A stretch of DNA of 64,000 nucleotides from NCBI GenBank assembly GCA_016785225.1, contig JAFBJZ010000612.1:620001-684000 (forward strand). The letters run 5' to 3'. The notes under the pieces were generated by a model. It saw only the letters and a list, made by a program, of their open reading frames with translations. It was not told the DNA's origin and searched no databases. A program made the translations under genes and the position numbers. The stretch comes from Psettodes erumei (lineage: Eukaryota > Chordata > Actinopteri > Pleuronectiformes > Psettodidae). Shown one piece after another: positions 11,801 through 26,290 of the stretch (position 1 is its first letter; each line of letters opens with the position of its first letter).

Positions 11801-14800
11801 ACAGGTTTTTTTTTCAATACTGTTATATTTGAATCACTGCAGAGACACTTATGTCACAGAACTGATTATTTACAGAAAATTCTAATGGAAGAAGCAATTC
11901 CCTGCCAATAAAGATATGGAGAAGGCTGGGGTTGCAGACAAAGCTGTGGCAGCAAACGGTGCTGGCGGGAATGTTACGACAAAGTGGAGAAAAGTGTCTG
12001 GGTGTAATGACCATGCTATACACCTGCACGAATATGAATCAATGTTAGCAATCAGCTAGTGAATGAGCCAGTGCTGATGAAGTGTTGATGCTAATCAGCT
12101 GCTGCAAGCACAATTTTTAATGATCTGGTGTGGAGGCATAAATTCAGTTTGGTTAAAGTTGATAAAGCAATTTCACAGTCTGCGTAGGTTGGTTGTATGG
12201 TTATGAAGGATATTTACAAATGTTGGAAAAGAGTCATTATTGGCAAATGGACACTGGTCATGTTATTGATAAAAGAAAAATGTTGATGTTTTGTGAAGAC
12301 TGTCTCCACTTTGTCTGGAGCGGTGCCTCGTCTTCAATACTTTTGAGAGTAGCAGAAAGTGAAAAGGCCTGTTAACATTCTCACAGTTGACACAGTGTTA
12401 GAAAAAATAAAAAGATCAGGAGTTATCAAAATCATTGAAGTGTGTCTTTAACCAGTGAGATTACCTGGCTTAAATTACCTTTGTATAATACTTGATAACT
12501 CCAGAGTCGTTCATGTACCACCGACCTGCGTACATGCTCTAACCTTTCAGGGCAGCAGATGATAGCACCACAGTGTAGCAGACTGCCAGTCTTTTTACTG
12601 AGACTGTAGCCAACTGCTATAGTCTACTGAGACCGGCTTTTGTTGTTAATCATGATCTTAAGGCTGATTGCTAATCTGATGGAGCCTGCCTCAGTGTTAT
12701 AATAAGCAGCTTGTCTTAAGATGTCAAAGTCCCTCTACCTGTAATTCAAGCTGCATCTGCTTTGCACTCACCAAATCTGAAACCTCTATCTTTTCCATTT
12801 CGCTCCATGCAAATCTTTTCATTTTCAGCTCCATCTATTCAGATCTGAAATCACAAGTCCTGTGCCTGCAAATCTAACCACCAACTTCATACATCCTGAG
12901 CCCATCACTCATTCCCCCGGTGTCATTTACTCTCCACCTACAACTTCACCTTTTACGCCACTTTCAGAAGTCACTGCCACCCAGAGAATTACACCCACCT
13001 GAGGATGAACCCATGGATGAATCAAAAAGGAGCCCATTGCTTTTGCATCGACCGCCTCAGGGCACGTTGGGTAACCACAGGAAAAAAAAGTGATACTGGA
13101 ATCAGAGTGAAGCGTGTTTTGTCGTGGAAGGGTTAGGCCTCCTTTCGTGAAAGCCTGGGGGCTATGTAAAGGGAAAAGGAGAAGGATTGAGGTATTTCAC
13201 CACGGCAGGCCTTAAGGGGTTAAAAAATTCACTCCACTTAGGTTGAGATGCAGGTTTGATTCGCCTCAGTGAGCTGGTGTGAGTGTATGACTGGTGATGA
13301 GTGTGTGTGTGCCTGCTTTACGTGTGTGTTTTTGTCGGAAAGAGATGAGGGTATCTGTGTGTGTGTGTGTGCGTTTCTGTCTGCAATAAATAGACAGACA
13401 CTTGAGCATCGCCCCCTGGCTCTTCTCGCTTTAGTGCATCTCAGACTAGCTAAGCCCCCCAGAGCCAAACATCTAACTGGATCTGTCAATACTGACACAG
13501 ACGAAACACACTTTCTCCATACCCGCCGTTACAGAATATAAGCCCTCATGTTCAAAAACTTCATGTTGGAATAAACCGCTTAAAATCGACATGCATTCTT
13601 ATTTCCCAATACACACAAATCCTCAACGTAACCAAAACTGTCCAGAGTGTACTCCAGAAGTATAGTATCCACTTCTGCTATAGCACTGTGTCATATGTTG
13701 TTTTTTTCCGTTTTTAATCCAACTAAAAAACAGGGAATTTTCAAACTGTGAGGAGAGACATGATATTGGATGAGGTGAAGAGGGACAGATGCATGTCAGT
13801 GTTCGAAAAATAACCGCAAGCTAAGTATTGTTGTTTGGACATTGATTTGGCCCGCTCACCAACACAGTCAGCAGTTGGAGCCGCACAGCTCATTACTGCA
13901 GTTAAGGTACTTCAAACACACAGGCATGATAAAATGTGATCTTCACTTTCCAAGCAAATTATTATTTCCATTGTTGATCATTACTCGAAACAATAGAAGC
14001 AATGGGAAAAAAGACATTCCTTGTAACTCCATTTTTCAAAGAAATCCAGTAGTCGTTCTCATTATGGGTCTACTTTAAACAGGAACTGCTAATGGTGCAT
14101 TTTCAGTGGTGCCACTTTGTCAGAATGTAAACAAATATATGCTGAGAAGCTCAGGTTGTAGCTCCCAACTTATTAACTGACTGCACGGCAACATTCTACT
14201 TCCTGTCTACATTCCCCAAACACTTGTTGGAGCTACACTTCCTAAAATTAAAACATGATTATCAGATAAACTGAAAGAAGTCAAAAAGTAACAGCTGTGA
14301 AAAAAACAACTTTTTTCATGTTGCTGTATCAGTACATATACAGTATAGGTAGTTTTTACATTGCTGAAATTTAAAAGGTCCACTCTCTGAGCATGAGAGC
14401 AGATGCATTTTTCTTTATTTTTTTTAGCAACGGTGTAGAGTGTTGATGTTGATACAACTTCAAAAGCTGCCCAGGTGACTTCTTTTCATAACTGCACGCA
14501 TGCAGAACTCTGTATTCGTTTAAATCATAGCAATTTGAACTGGCTGTGTGATTTTGGAACATCCTGCATATAAAAAGTGACCGAAGCTGACTTTTCAACA
14601 AATCTAGAGAAAGTTCACCTCTGGAAAAATAATAGCTGTGACAGCACTGTGTGTACCTTATTTAAAAAGAGATAAAAAAAACAAAATACTGTGAATTCTG
14701 ACATTCAGCTTTTCCTCGAACAGGTAGAGCATTTCAATAAAAGGGAATAAAATGCAGAGCAAACAGCGTGCATTATACCAATAGGTGGTATCGGCATTCC

Positions 14801-15935
14801 CTGTGTGTAATGTTAGATTTTATGAAAAGAGATGAAGTTACATGTGAACCCTCTGGAGTAAGTGCTCATGAAATAGACTTGACAACAAAAAGGTAGCTAT
14901 CCCGTTACAGGCCAAGACCTTCTACACGGGGATGGCATTTACTGTCTCTGCCTGTCCATCAGAGCGTTATCCAATCAGACAGTGACATATGGCGAGAAAT
15001 AAGGCCTTTGTCTTGTGAGATCTAAAGATAAGAATCGTATTTCCATTAAATCAATGAGCTGTGTGCTTTACCGCAATGAATAATGCATTGCTCCTTCATA
15101 CCTACTTCCCTCACTCCCATCCTCTCTCGCTCGCCCCGCTCGCTTGGTGTTTGCGATGCTCGCTGTCGTACAGTGTCTCAAGTGTTTTCATACCTTTGCA
15201 CTTCGTAATAAAGTGAAGGTCTTGATCCCTCTCCACGAGTGCTACTTCATTCTCTCTTAACTATCCTCCCAGGTTGACTGATGAGCAGGGGCGGGCACCA
15301 CAGCAGCCATCCAGACCTTTTGTTATGCAAAGACACGCCCTTTGAAATGATACACAGCCTAGTAACAAATGCTAAACAACAATTTTTTTTTCCAAATCTC
15401 TAAAATGTTTCTTGGATACTGTGTGAAAAAAAGAAGCAAATGTGTGCGTGTCAGGCCACACGCTGTCGTACTGTATGCTGGCACTGAAGCCGAAGTGAAA
15501 TCCCAGGGAACTACCCCCAAATAAACTGCCTCTCTGCGTGTGCCACACTACATTAGCCCACCTCTTGTACCTCTCCCTCACTTGTCTGTCTCCTCTTCAA
15601 CACTCCCACCTTCCCAGATCCATTTAGCTCCATTAAGTCCCATTCACCATCTCCCCCACTGTGAACTTAAACCAAACCGACATCTTTTACGCCCTTTCAC
15701 TCTGACAAGGCTGCTGGAGACACAATAGGCCTGGTCCCCACTTCCTTAATAACTCTCAGTGCAGAAGTGTACAGGCGCGTGTAAAGCCCTATTGATCCCC
15801 TGTAGAGAGGCAAGGCTAGCATTCCACTCTGGTGTGCAGCATTGACCTTGCCTCACTCTGTGTAATTAATTAAAACTTCACAGTGGGACTGACAGCTGAT
15901 GGATCGCCCTCTTGTTGATTGTTACTGTTGTGGCA

Positions 15936-15956
15936 AACACACACACACACACACAC
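15936..15956 (+). repeat. (CA)n microsatellite
   Basis: About ten CA units. Confidence 0.9.
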
Positions 15957-17224
15957 GCATGGACACAGTGTGTGTATGTGGACACTGGACTCAGGCACAC
16001 AGAGGTGTGTCCATTCACACCATTTTGAGAAGGAGCAGGGGGCACTGAGGGGGAAAAAAGGTGATTGCTGTGGTCTGTTAATGGTGACGCCGACAGTGCA
16101 AAATGGTGTGTGTTATGTCTATGTGTGTATGTGGTAATTGTGTGTTTAATTAAAAAGGATACCCACTTACTGCCCTAATGCCATCCCTTTCACTGAGGTG
16201 TTATCTATAGTCACCAAATGTGTGCGTGTGTTTGTGTTCACTTCCTTATCCTTTCCACACGTAACAGCCCTGTCTACCTGTGTCTTTGTACTCTATCCCT
16301 TACCTTCCCTTCATCCCACTCAGCCAACCAAAACTACAGTGTGTCAGTCCCGTTTCATCATTTTCTGTACACTCTTTCAAAGCAAGATCCCCCCCCCCAC
16401 TCGTTCCTCCACCCGAGCCACACTGAGGCCATTCATACCAACCGCTGATCTGATATCGGCCCAGAGAACATTTGAGCCTTGGATTAATGTTGCATATGAC
16501 ACATTTAATAATAGTCCTCGGTAATCCAGTGTGACTGTAGCTACTTGTGTGAAAATAATGACTGTTGATATCAATTCATGAGTCCCTCTGTATTTTTTTT
16601 CTCTTCCCTCTTGCTTTCTTTATCAGATATACCAAGAGAGAAGACTGGAGCTTCCTTCAATCATACTTCTTTTTTTGCAGCGTTGTTTTGATAAAGAGAG
16701 AGAGAGTATCTCGATTCAAAAGAGAAGTAAACAGACTGACTTGGGATCTAACAGCTGTCTCTTGGCTTTGTTCACAATCAAAGTTTATTTACTGCTGCCA
16801 ATCTATACTAATGGACTGTCTTTAATACAGACGTAAACTGAGGGATTATGAGGAGGGCTGTTGCCAGTCGTTATAAATGTATTGAATCTTTTATGGACAT
16901 GAACCGAGAGGCAACACGGTTGTAGTCAGCCATATCTGATTGCCTGACACCAAAAATCGACCAGTAAACAACACACAGTAGATTGTGATCTAATTTGACT
17001 AACCCTTGGGATATTGAAGTAATATTAGTAACTGTCAGTAAAATATATAAGGTAAAAAGAGGTAAAGAAGTTTGCATGCAACATTGCAACTAAAGCACTT
17101 AAACTCCATAATTTTGAGACCACCTTACGTTCAGTTACATTTTTAGCAGCCCTGGTCAGCCGGTCGAAATAACTCAGTATCTATGAGGATATTGCAGATT
17201 AATCACTTCTGCTTTAAATGTGCC

Positions 17225-17725
17225 AGTTTTTGTAAGGGTCAGTACAGGAACCAATTGCAAGACAATGTGGTTGGCAGCAATAACTTTTATTCAGTGACAA
17301 ATCCAAAGTCCATGATCCAAAAGCAGAGTTGTAGTCCTTAATAAGAGTGATGAAGAAGAATAAAGAAAATAATTAACAGTCTAAAAACCTGGGCAGCAAA
17401 AAAACAGAATCGTAGTCACAGGCAAGGTCAAAACTGGGGAAATCACAAACAATGAACTGGTCACGTTCTGACAACAAGCAACTGAAGGGGTATAAATACA
17501 CAGGAGGGTGGTAACAAGCCAACAAGACACAGGTGCAGGGAGTTAACCAGATGATTAACCATGAGGGAGAACACAAGAGGGAGCCCGAACTCACAGGGAA
17601 AGGTAAAGCAGGGACAGGGGCTACAGGAGGAAAGTAACACCAGGAGCCACCCGAAACATGGGAAAATGCAGACGGGGAAAACACGTCAACAAGACAGACA
17701 CCAAAAGAACATGGATCATAACAGT
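17225..17725. mobile_element. Fish interspersed repeat (non-autonomous, family not named)
   Basis: The run from 'gggtcagtacaggaacc' through 'ggggtataaatacacagga', 'caagacacaggtgcagg' and 'aacatggatcataacag' closely resembles a common teleost interspersed repeat that carries words such as TTTAAATACACAGG, AACAAGACACAGGTG and AAACATGG...ATCATAACA. It is A-rich on this strand with no open frame. Borders and class (DNA transposon derivative or other) are uncertain. Confidence 0.5.
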
Positions 17726-18788
17726 TTTAGCTGGCTAATTTTCAGCTGTCGTCCTTTGGCGAGATGGTCTAAAAGCAGTGAAGTGACAATGTAAAAAGAA
17801 GCAAAAATGACAACAAAAGCAACTAAACAAGTAAACAGGAGAACAGGAAGTTACATCTCTTTCATGCAGCAACTGTGGCAACACCTACTGACAAGTATAA
17901 AGCATCAGAACGCAAATAAGCAATATTGTTATTATGTGCATGGTTGCAACGCGCCAGCAAGGCATCTACAAAGTAGACACCAAGCTGGTGTATTGCAAGC
18001 AATTCATATATTACTCTTGTGTGCAATCATTACTGTTCTTATATCCCAAATTTTGTCCGCTGGCATCTAGAGTACAGCTATGATAAAGTTACATCTACAC
18101 CACCAAAATTCTTTGGTTAAAATCATGGAAATATTGTAGTTATGATCAAATATCTTAAAGGCAATAATAACCACAATGAGACAAGACATACATTTCAACC
18201 TCTGGCACCGATGAGAATGGTATGTTTCACACTCCACAAGCACAGCCTCCATCCTCTTTTTTTGTTGCTGTGCAATAAGAACATCACACTTCCTCCTCCT
18301 CCATTCATGTACTTCAGCACATACTCTGTTTATTGTAAAACCCCACTCTACATACAGTTGGTAGGTTATCAGTTCTTTAGCACTGTACTATTTGGAACGT
18401 AGGCTGGTATATTATAGATATGATGTGTGTTCATCTAAAATAAGAAACACATTTAGTGATATGTGACTCTACAGCTTGGATAGATTCTTATTGGAGGGAA
18501 TGTTAGGGCTGACACTGCAGAGATGACAATATCTGTCATTAGAGACCACAGTTTTTCCTTACTGTGAGTATCTGTTTTACAGATAACCTACTGCTCAGCT
18601 GGGGGACATGCCAACATATTCTGATATATTTATTTATGGTTCAGCTGATGTAAGACAGATTTATTTTTGCATGCAAAGAGGACTCACTGCGACAACAAAA
18701 GATCTTTCCTTTCATCTCAACAGCAGCAATCCCTTGTCACAGCTGCATGTGCGCACACAATTGAAATCCACCACAAGAAAACTAGTTG

Positions 18789-18826
18789 ATGACCCCCCCC
18801 CGACACACACACACACATACACGCAG
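18789..18826 (+). repeat. Poly(C) and (CA)n tract
   Basis: A run of eight to nine C, then 'ga', then a short CA run. Confidence 0.85.
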
Positions 18827-21800
18827 TAGGAGCATCACATATCTTAAAACTGAGAGCAGGTCCTGTCTGATTTTGTGTTTTCTATATTTCTTGTGCTGGG
18901 ATTATTCATTTGAACTAACAGTTAACACATCAAATGCGCAACACTGGGGAAAAATATCTAAAAATCACCTCAGTGGTATTCTTCAAAATGTTTAGTGTTA
19001 ACTGACAATGACACAGTCCAATGACAATGCAGAATTCTGTTTTAAATTTTTCAAACTTTCTGAAGATCTTGCACAGAGAACCCAACTTCTTGAAGAACAG
19101 AAAGGAAAAGATATTAATATGATAACTACAAAGCAGAAACGATTGTAAAGACTTGGGTATTATGTTACATGGTTAACTGTAAATATGTAAATTAATTAAT
19201 TGTCTGCAACAACTTTCCTTGCAAAAAGACTTGTTAAAAGCTATTCCACAATACTCCATACCTCCTCAAATCACAGTGTCCTTTGCTTGTTTACTTGCCA
19301 CTGCTGCCTCGCAACACTTAGGAAGAAAACACTGTTGAAGTCATTTTCTGATGCACAAGCACAGTCTCACAGCATAACGCATGCAATTTACATGATGGTG
19401 GAGGTTGAGTCAAGGACAGTTTGATGGGCATGTCTATTGCTAACTAACGCTAGTCACCATCCCATCCCATCATCCCAGGATGATCCACATTGTGCATCTA
19501 AAAAACTGCTGCTCTCCTCTGCTTCAAAATCATCAGCCTTTATCAATAAGAAACACTCAAAAAAAGCCACTGACAGCTCCAAGAAACTGGATGCAAAATT
19601 TTGGTCCTCTGTATTGACTGTTTCTTGCAAATCCTGGTACACCACATAAGGTGTGCAGGCGAAACGACTCTATTCCAGTCATCTCAACTTGCGTCTGTCT
19701 CCGAAAGACTTCCAAGCTTCAGCTGTACAAACGATCTCCACTTTCTCCGTTGAGGAGATGTTAAGGAAAGGATTATGCAGTGAAGACTTAAGACATTCCG
19801 TCTGGAGCATCAGTGAAACCACAACAATGCCTCGGTGTCTCCCTCTCCGTCTTGGGGGAGCTGAGTTGAGCTAATTAGCCATAATATCAGCAAGCAAACT
19901 CTTCTCGCTTCGTTGACACTCACAACGGCCCCTAATTGACTGCCAGGAGTTTTGAGGCTGTAATACAGTGAAGAAGCAAGCTGTACCTTGGCGATTATGA
20001 GGTTTGGGGATATACTGCATTACATACAGCACATTCTCACAATCCAATGTCACGAACTTCGAATGCAACACTGCTTGAATAAACAAAGATGTGCTCAAAC
20101 ATTCCAAAAAAAAAGCCCAAAGGGAAGGGAAAACATTCAGCATTGAAGTTTGAAGCTAAAGGCATTTGTTTTTGGCTGATGCTCTGAATACAAAAAGCAC
20201 ACACACAAAAAAACAACAAAAACCCTTCTGCGAATTTAAATGCGCTATCACTGCTGTAGTTTCCACATCCATTAGACCATGAATCCTTCAATTATCACAG
20301 CGGCAAGAGTATCAGGTTATATTTATTGTTCTATCTCCTTGTCTTCCAGCTAAGATGGAGTGCTTAGTAGATATTATATGGACAGCCTCAAGACATAGGC
20401 CCCATAGAAACACACACACACATTCACTACAGATCGATCATAACTTATTATGCCAACCACATAACAAAACAATTTCAGAATTGAATGAGGCCGGGGTGGG
20501 GGATGTGTAGCGTTGGAGATGGGAAAAGCAAGGATATTGAACATAAACATGTATTTTCTGATGGGGGGTTTGGGGTGGGGCGGTTGGCCTCTTGAGTCAT
20601 TTAGGCGATTCATCCATTTTTAAAAGGGATTTGATAGAAACCAATCCCCCTCTCTGAATCTTTCAAGCCTTTTCCCCTGGCTCTGACGATGACGGGGACC
20701 TCCCTGTTGCGCTGTCAATCAATCCCCAGCATCGTGCACATGTCACTTTGACTCTGCAGGTGTACAGTGTACCTCCATGAACACTGAGCATTATATATGT
20801 TTAAGTGACCGTGCCGTCTTCACTGGATTAAATTTTTCATTTTCTCAAGGAGCGAGACAGAGAGAGAGTGGGAGGAATATGGGGGGGGGCTCACCTAACC
20901 TCTGGGGAAAGGCCAGTGCATTAGACAGAGAACAGATCAGTTCCAGCGAAGATGAATATGAGCACATAGATTGGTCTAGTGTCTGGGGAGACTCAGAAAT
21001 GCAGTTTTGTGTACGCCAGGGCTGCGAGACTAGGAGGCAGCGAGTGAGGAGGGCAGGGAAGGAGGCAATCACTGCATAACCAAACAGACCCTGAGCGGAG
21101 CACATCAGAGCCAAGGGCCAAGCTGAGACAGATACAGATTGCTTATTGAGCTGTTTTTTGAGTGACGGCATTAGGAGCATATGGCTGAGAAGAGGGTTTT
21201 TCTCAAAATAGTTTGTGCTCTGTGGCTTTGACAGTAGGCCACAGAGGCATGGTTATTGTATACTAATCTGCCTGCAGTTATACACTATGATGGCAGTGAT
21301 ATTATTATTATTGCATATTTCTTGTTGTTGGCCTTAGTGATGATCTTTGCTGTTTGACATCTTCTCTGTCGTCATCATTACCATCATCACTGGTTCAAGT
21401 TAATTATGTAAAACATGACGTGTTCATTTATCAGTGTCACCACTTGCTAATTGTCATCACACCATCATCATCACTATCATTGTCAGTACTTTGGGGGGTT
21501 TTGTTGTTTGTTTGATCGTGTTTATTAATGATAAGGCTGTTTTACATGGTACAGAGTGTGTTACAAATTAATGGCAGAAAATTTATGAAGATTTGTTGGT
21601 GACACTGGTGCACAAATAGCATTTAAATCTATTTTCATGTCATTTAAAAGGTTCACTGATCAATGTTTTCTTTATGATAACAACGGGTTAATGACTATGT
21701 GTGCTAATATGAGCAAGGTGTCCTGCAGCGAGGATCCTAAAGAGAAGTATCACCCAGCTCTGCGGTTCTGCTCAGCTCCAGGGGGCGTTTTTTTAGCACC

Positions 21801-23159
21801 TCTCGGGTCATTGTTTCGGTTTCATGGCATGTAACTTTAATGTCTTGGTTCAGTCTCACTGAACTCCATTTCCAGCCCCAGCAGGAAGAAGTTTTCAGTG
21901 AAAAGGCTCTGATAAACTGATTGCACACTACCTGTCCAGCACCAACAGCAGACAGACAAATTTAGCAGCTAAAAGGAGAGTGAAGTTCAGATTTAATTTC
22001 ACCATGTAGCTAGACTACTAACTCAAAATTAACAACTGTATTACTTATACTATTTATAATTATAGGCAGACACATGCATCATGTAATAAAACACATGCAA
22101 CAATGCAATGTTTTTTAATTGATGTGAATTAATCTGCCTGAACGCGTCTAGAATCACTCACATCCATGCTTACACATTTTCCTCTGCATACTGGCTTGTT
22201 TTGTTGGTGTAGCTCTGTTTACTTCCAGTAAAGGATATAAAGTGTGTGTTCTTCATTGCTTTAAATGAAAACTGCTTTATTTATGGTCTTTTTTAAAAAT
22301 GTTTTTCAGCATCATGCCAAGATGTAAGAGTTGAAAATTATCTCTCTGACAGTTCCTGATGAATTTACAGAAATGGTGATGGATTCCCTCTGTGAAAATA
22401 AACCAATTACCTAAAGTAGCATCAGCTTCATCTTCTCCTCTTCTCCCTCGCCTTCCATTTCTTATCAGTACCATTTACTGCTGTCATACCCAGCTCCCAG
22501 ATCGCCATCTCTCCTCCCCCTTTTTTCCTCACCTCGACTCTTCCCGTTTTAACACCTCCACCTCTCAAGGCCCCTGTTCCTCTATCCCTGCTGCCGTTCC
22601 CTCATGCTCTCTCACTCTCCCTGCCCTAATCTACTGCCCACTCCTTTCTTGAAGCCCCATCTCTCCCTCCTTTCCTTCCCACCACCCCTCACGTTTTCTA
22701 CCCACCACTCCCTCTGCTGTCCCTCCATCCATCAGACTGAGTAATGGCCATCAGGGCAGGGAGTCACCCTGCAGCTGTCTGGGACAGACACTGATCACAC
22801 ACACAGTCACTTTGGGCTGAGGGCACAGCCATCCATTTTGTCCATGGTCTTGTCCAGTTCACAGCACACTGCACATTCAAGGCTAACACAATTACAGGAC
22901 ACCAAATGAGGCTCATCACACTCATTTGAGGTTAAAGGGGGAATATACTGCATTTTGCTTTCAATACTCAACTGTACCGTTTGCACTTTTTCCTCTTTAA
23001 AGCCCAGTGAGAATGCTGAATGGAATATATCAAGTTGGAGCGGGACAGTTATTAACAGAAAATTGTGTTTGCTGCGTATTGATCAGTTCTCTTCTCTGCC
23101 TTGATTATTGCAACAATGAGACGGACTGACTCTCATTTACATTGTTTGTTTATTGACCT

Positions 23160-23640
23160 GTTCTCCTCTCTTTTATCGTTTTCTGCAGCATTTACGGCCC
23201 CAGGGCCTCTGTGAGCCAATGAGTTAACATCACAGAAATTAAAAAGGTTCTTCTTCTTTTTCTCTGCTGATCGCCAGGAGTACATTTAAACCAGCCCCAG
23301 ACTCATTTTCCCGAGCAGTGATTGTGCACTTAAATCCAAACAACATAGACTCTGGTTGACATATTGAAAGGGTCTATACCTCTCATTTACTAGTTTGTCA
23401 TTGGGCTGCTACTCAGTTCTACTGCAGCCTCTGAAGTGCAGTTTTGCAGCAGCGGCTGGGTACAGGGCTATCGAAGGGCACTGTAATAGGCTTGAGGAGT
23501 ATCCTTTGTATGCTAACCCCTTTAATGACATCTTAATTGCCTTTTTGTTCATATTATGAAATTTTAATGGCCTACTGAGCTTTTACCTACAGACCAGCCT
23601 TAGCCTGTTAGCCCCACACATCACGGCCGGTTATGATATC
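23160..23640. promoter_or_regulatory. Candidate conserved non-coding element
   Basis: Repeat-free text with words such as 'tgagccaatgagttaacatc', 'cttaattgcc' and 'gaaattttaatggcc', which are typical of deeply conserved enhancers. It lies about 4 kb upstream of the pcdh10 start. Confidence 0.25.
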
Positions 23641-23879
23641 ATTTATCAAAAATTATGTCCCATTTGTCATTCTGGAGCCACTAAATTATAAATGTGCCAA
23701 GAATGAAAGGAGAATGACCACAGATGTTGTTCTTTCTCATGAAGAAACAACCAGGAAAAGTGAAGCCAAATGTAGTTAACCTCCTTTATGTGCAGGATTT
23801 TTTTTCCTAGTAGTTATATGAGTATACACCATCCAGATTTATCGTGAGTAGTCATATTAACCTAACATAAAGCCCCTTC

Positions 23880-24030
23880 AGAGAGGAGTTTGACATTTTG
23901 GGAAATGTGCTTATTTTATTTCTTGGCAAGAACTTAAGGACAAGACTGGTGTCACTGTCAAATCTCTCTGGTAAATATGAAGGTACGGCCGGGAGACTTG
24001 AGTGTGGCATCAATCTACTCAACCAACTCA
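23880..24030 (+). mobile_element. Truncated copy of percomorph repeat, 5' end
   Basis: The words 'gtttgacattttgggaaatg', 'gcttatt...ttcttggcaag' and 'ggtaaatatgaaggtac' match the 5' portion of a repeat I recognise from many perch-like fish genomes, where it begins TTAAAGGAATAGTTTGACATTTTGGG. Only the first 120-150 bases remain. A longer copy lies at about 52.0-52.5 kb. Confidence 0.6.
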
Positions 24031-25527
24031 CAGCAGGTAAGGGTGTTACCCAAAAATGATTGAATTTTACAAAACTGGCAACCACTTGGAAGGCCCTGCA
24101 CACCCATGTTACACCCACACAGATTCATTCACATATTTTGGTTAATTATATTGCTTTTTCTCTAAGGACTGTGCACAGGTTGTGGTTGACTGACATGAAC
24201 CTTACATTACACTTTTGTTTTCATTTTTTCATGGCAGATATTTAGACATGCTGGTTTTCACAGCGCAGGCACACTGTCACACTGTCATCGAGCCGTTGTT
24301 AATGTTCTTTGTAACACCTGTGCTTCTCTAGTGCTAGTATGACAAGCCAACGTGTCAGCTGTGAAAAGGGCTGTTTGTACAGTGGGTTTGGCGACCTGAT
24401 GTAATAACCAGCACAGCTTCACACAGGTTGGCCCTGAGAAGCGCTCTAATCAGCCATGGATGAAAGCACCTGTGGGCATGGGCAGAGCTTTTATAGTAAC
24501 ATGTACACTGTAAGAAATTTTTTTTTTCCCCAAGACCAAGTACAACTTGAGGTTAAGTGGCTCACAGCCCGAAGCTAAAAGAAGTCTTTTGAAGTTCTTG
24601 TTCGGTATGTGTTTATTTGTGATGCATGAAGAATATGAAGCACGTGTTTTGGTTGATCATTCCTATGTATGCCGAGCACAGTAATGTTCAAATGGTTTAA
24701 AAAGGGTCGGCAGTACACCAACTGAAAATAAACACTGTCATCGCTACAGCACTGCACATGCAATACATGCATTGCTTTTGGGATTTGGGGAATTTCAACA
24801 ACCGAAACAGATCCACACAGTCGTTAAAAGCTGATAATGATATTCTTGACTGTTTTTAGGCAAATCAATTTTAAAAGTTAAAGTTGAGTTGTTGAAATGA
24901 AAGGAGATGAAAAGCTTTAGAGTTTCTTCTCCAAGTCTATAATCCTGGCAGTGTGGACAGTGAATTGAAGCAGCATTGAGATCATCACATTAAAACGGTT
25001 CGAGGACAGAAGTTTTAAAAAAAAATCATACAATGAAAAATCTAGTGGTGCCTTAGTGGTGATTTACATAATAACTATTTAATTTAGACTTGCATATTTT
25101 ATTGAACTTTGTACCTCTACTCCACTAAATTTCAGTGGGATTTTTTTTTTTTTAAACAAGAGTAGGATATTTACCTGACAGCTATGTTGAACAGTTCAGT
25201 GCAAACATATACACACATATTTTATACATTATGTACATATGATCATCTTTTGAATATACTTTATTAATATGGATTAAACTACAAACAGCAGGCTGTACAA
25301 AGTTGATTAAAAAAACATTAGTATCCATTAGTAACACATGCCAAATACTTCTACTATCCATACTTTAAGTTGGCTCCGTTCCCTTTATAAAACCTTTGTG
25401 CTTTCACATTGGTCAATTCTGAGCGTGGGACTTTTAGTTGGATTTTATATTGTGGTACTGCTTCTTTTAGTAAAGGTCCATTGATAAATCAGCTTCAATT
25501 TGAAAGGAAAGCACAGGCTCCAAAATG

Positions 25528-25530
<3 letters not shown>

Positions 25531-25618
<88 letters not shown>

Positions 25619-25624
25619 GGGGGG
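25531..25624 (+). repeat. (TG)43 followed by a G run
   Basis: Forty-three uninterrupted TG units (25531-25616), the longest perfect microsatellite in the window, end in a run of eight to nine G. It sits about 2.2 kb upstream of the pcdh10 start codon and could form Z-DNA. Confidence 0.95.
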
Positions 25625-25808
25625 CACAAACAAAAGATTTGTGGAATGTGGATTGCTGCTTTATTTCTGCTGGGGCAAAACAAGCTCCTGCACTAGTGAG
25701 GAGACACCAGTGTCCAAACTCCGGTGGTCCTTCTTTAACTCTAGGAATTTGTGAAAGAGAGACGTGGGCAGACGCGAGGGGGCGACGTTGGTCTCTGTAA
25801 CACCCCGC

Positions 25809-25869
25809 CAGAGAGGGAGAGAGAGCGAGAGAGCGAGAGAGAGAGAGAGAGAGAGAAGTGAGAGAGAGC
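25809..25869 (+). repeat. (GA)n purine tract
   Basis: A GA-rich run with a few interruptions. With the tract at 26.55 kb it forms a pair of purine tracts upstream of pcdh10. Confidence 0.9.
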
Positions 25870-25979
25870 GGAGCTGCTGGGCGCTCTGCTCTGAGATCCG
25901 GCTCCAGTGTCAGCACGATTCAGTCACACAGCTCCGGCTCAGACATGGGTGGAAATTCATCTAACGTCTCCTCTTTGTT

Positions 25980-26290
25980 TCTCTCTGACTTGTATGGCGA
26001 GATGCAGAATCGCGTATGGCTCGCTGTAATCCACTGCACAATGGGCATGTCGCTTTGCGTTACGACCAATGTTGCTGCACTCCGTCTATTACATTTGGAA
26101 TTAGAGACTTATGCTAATTAGCTTCAATTACGCTCTTGTTCATCTTTTTGTCATCACCCTCCAAATGGTGTGCAAGTTGTTAGACCCCCACTATTTGCGT
26201 TTCTCTCGCAACTAACCCATTTGCATATCTAATTTATGCCTTATGAATTAAATACGCGCATGACGCAACTGCGTTACAGTTAAGGGCAGC
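25980..26290. promoter_or_regulatory. Candidate upstream enhancer with octamer and homeodomain sites
   Basis: Words include 'gctaattagcttcaattac' and an octamer ATTTGCAT at about 26219 followed by 'atctaatttatgccttatga'. It is free of repeats although flanked by TG and GA tracts. It lies 1.5-1.8 kb before the start codon. Confidence 0.3.

Larger units (their letters stand above)
4970..17220. other. Upstream non-coding DNA
   Basis: I find no gene in this stretch. It holds the TG tract at 5546, the palindromic microsatellite at 8758, small TG tracts at 13300-13372 and the CA tract at 15936. The 14,930-15,100 part is AT-balanced and free of simple repeats. Bases 7140-7200 ('cagtacggctcgacccggta') may be a scrap of a fish DNA transposon, but this is too short to call. 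Confidence 0.55.
17730..23879. other. Upstream non-coding DNA
   Basis: Short open frames only, none with a recognisable domain. Bases 21,280-21,490 are rich in ATC/ATT trinucleotides. The region 22,420-22,740 is very pyrimidine-rich. The 23,160-23,640 part is a candidate conserved element. Confidence 0.55.

Noticed and set aside
20777..21180. Overlapping 100- and 111-codon frames on both strands
   Set aside because: No domain, no splice context, and mutual mirror overlap; taken as chance.
25467..25916. 149-codon antisense frame with a poly(His-Thr) core
   Set aside because: The protein is a translation of the CA/TG and CT/GA microsatellites.
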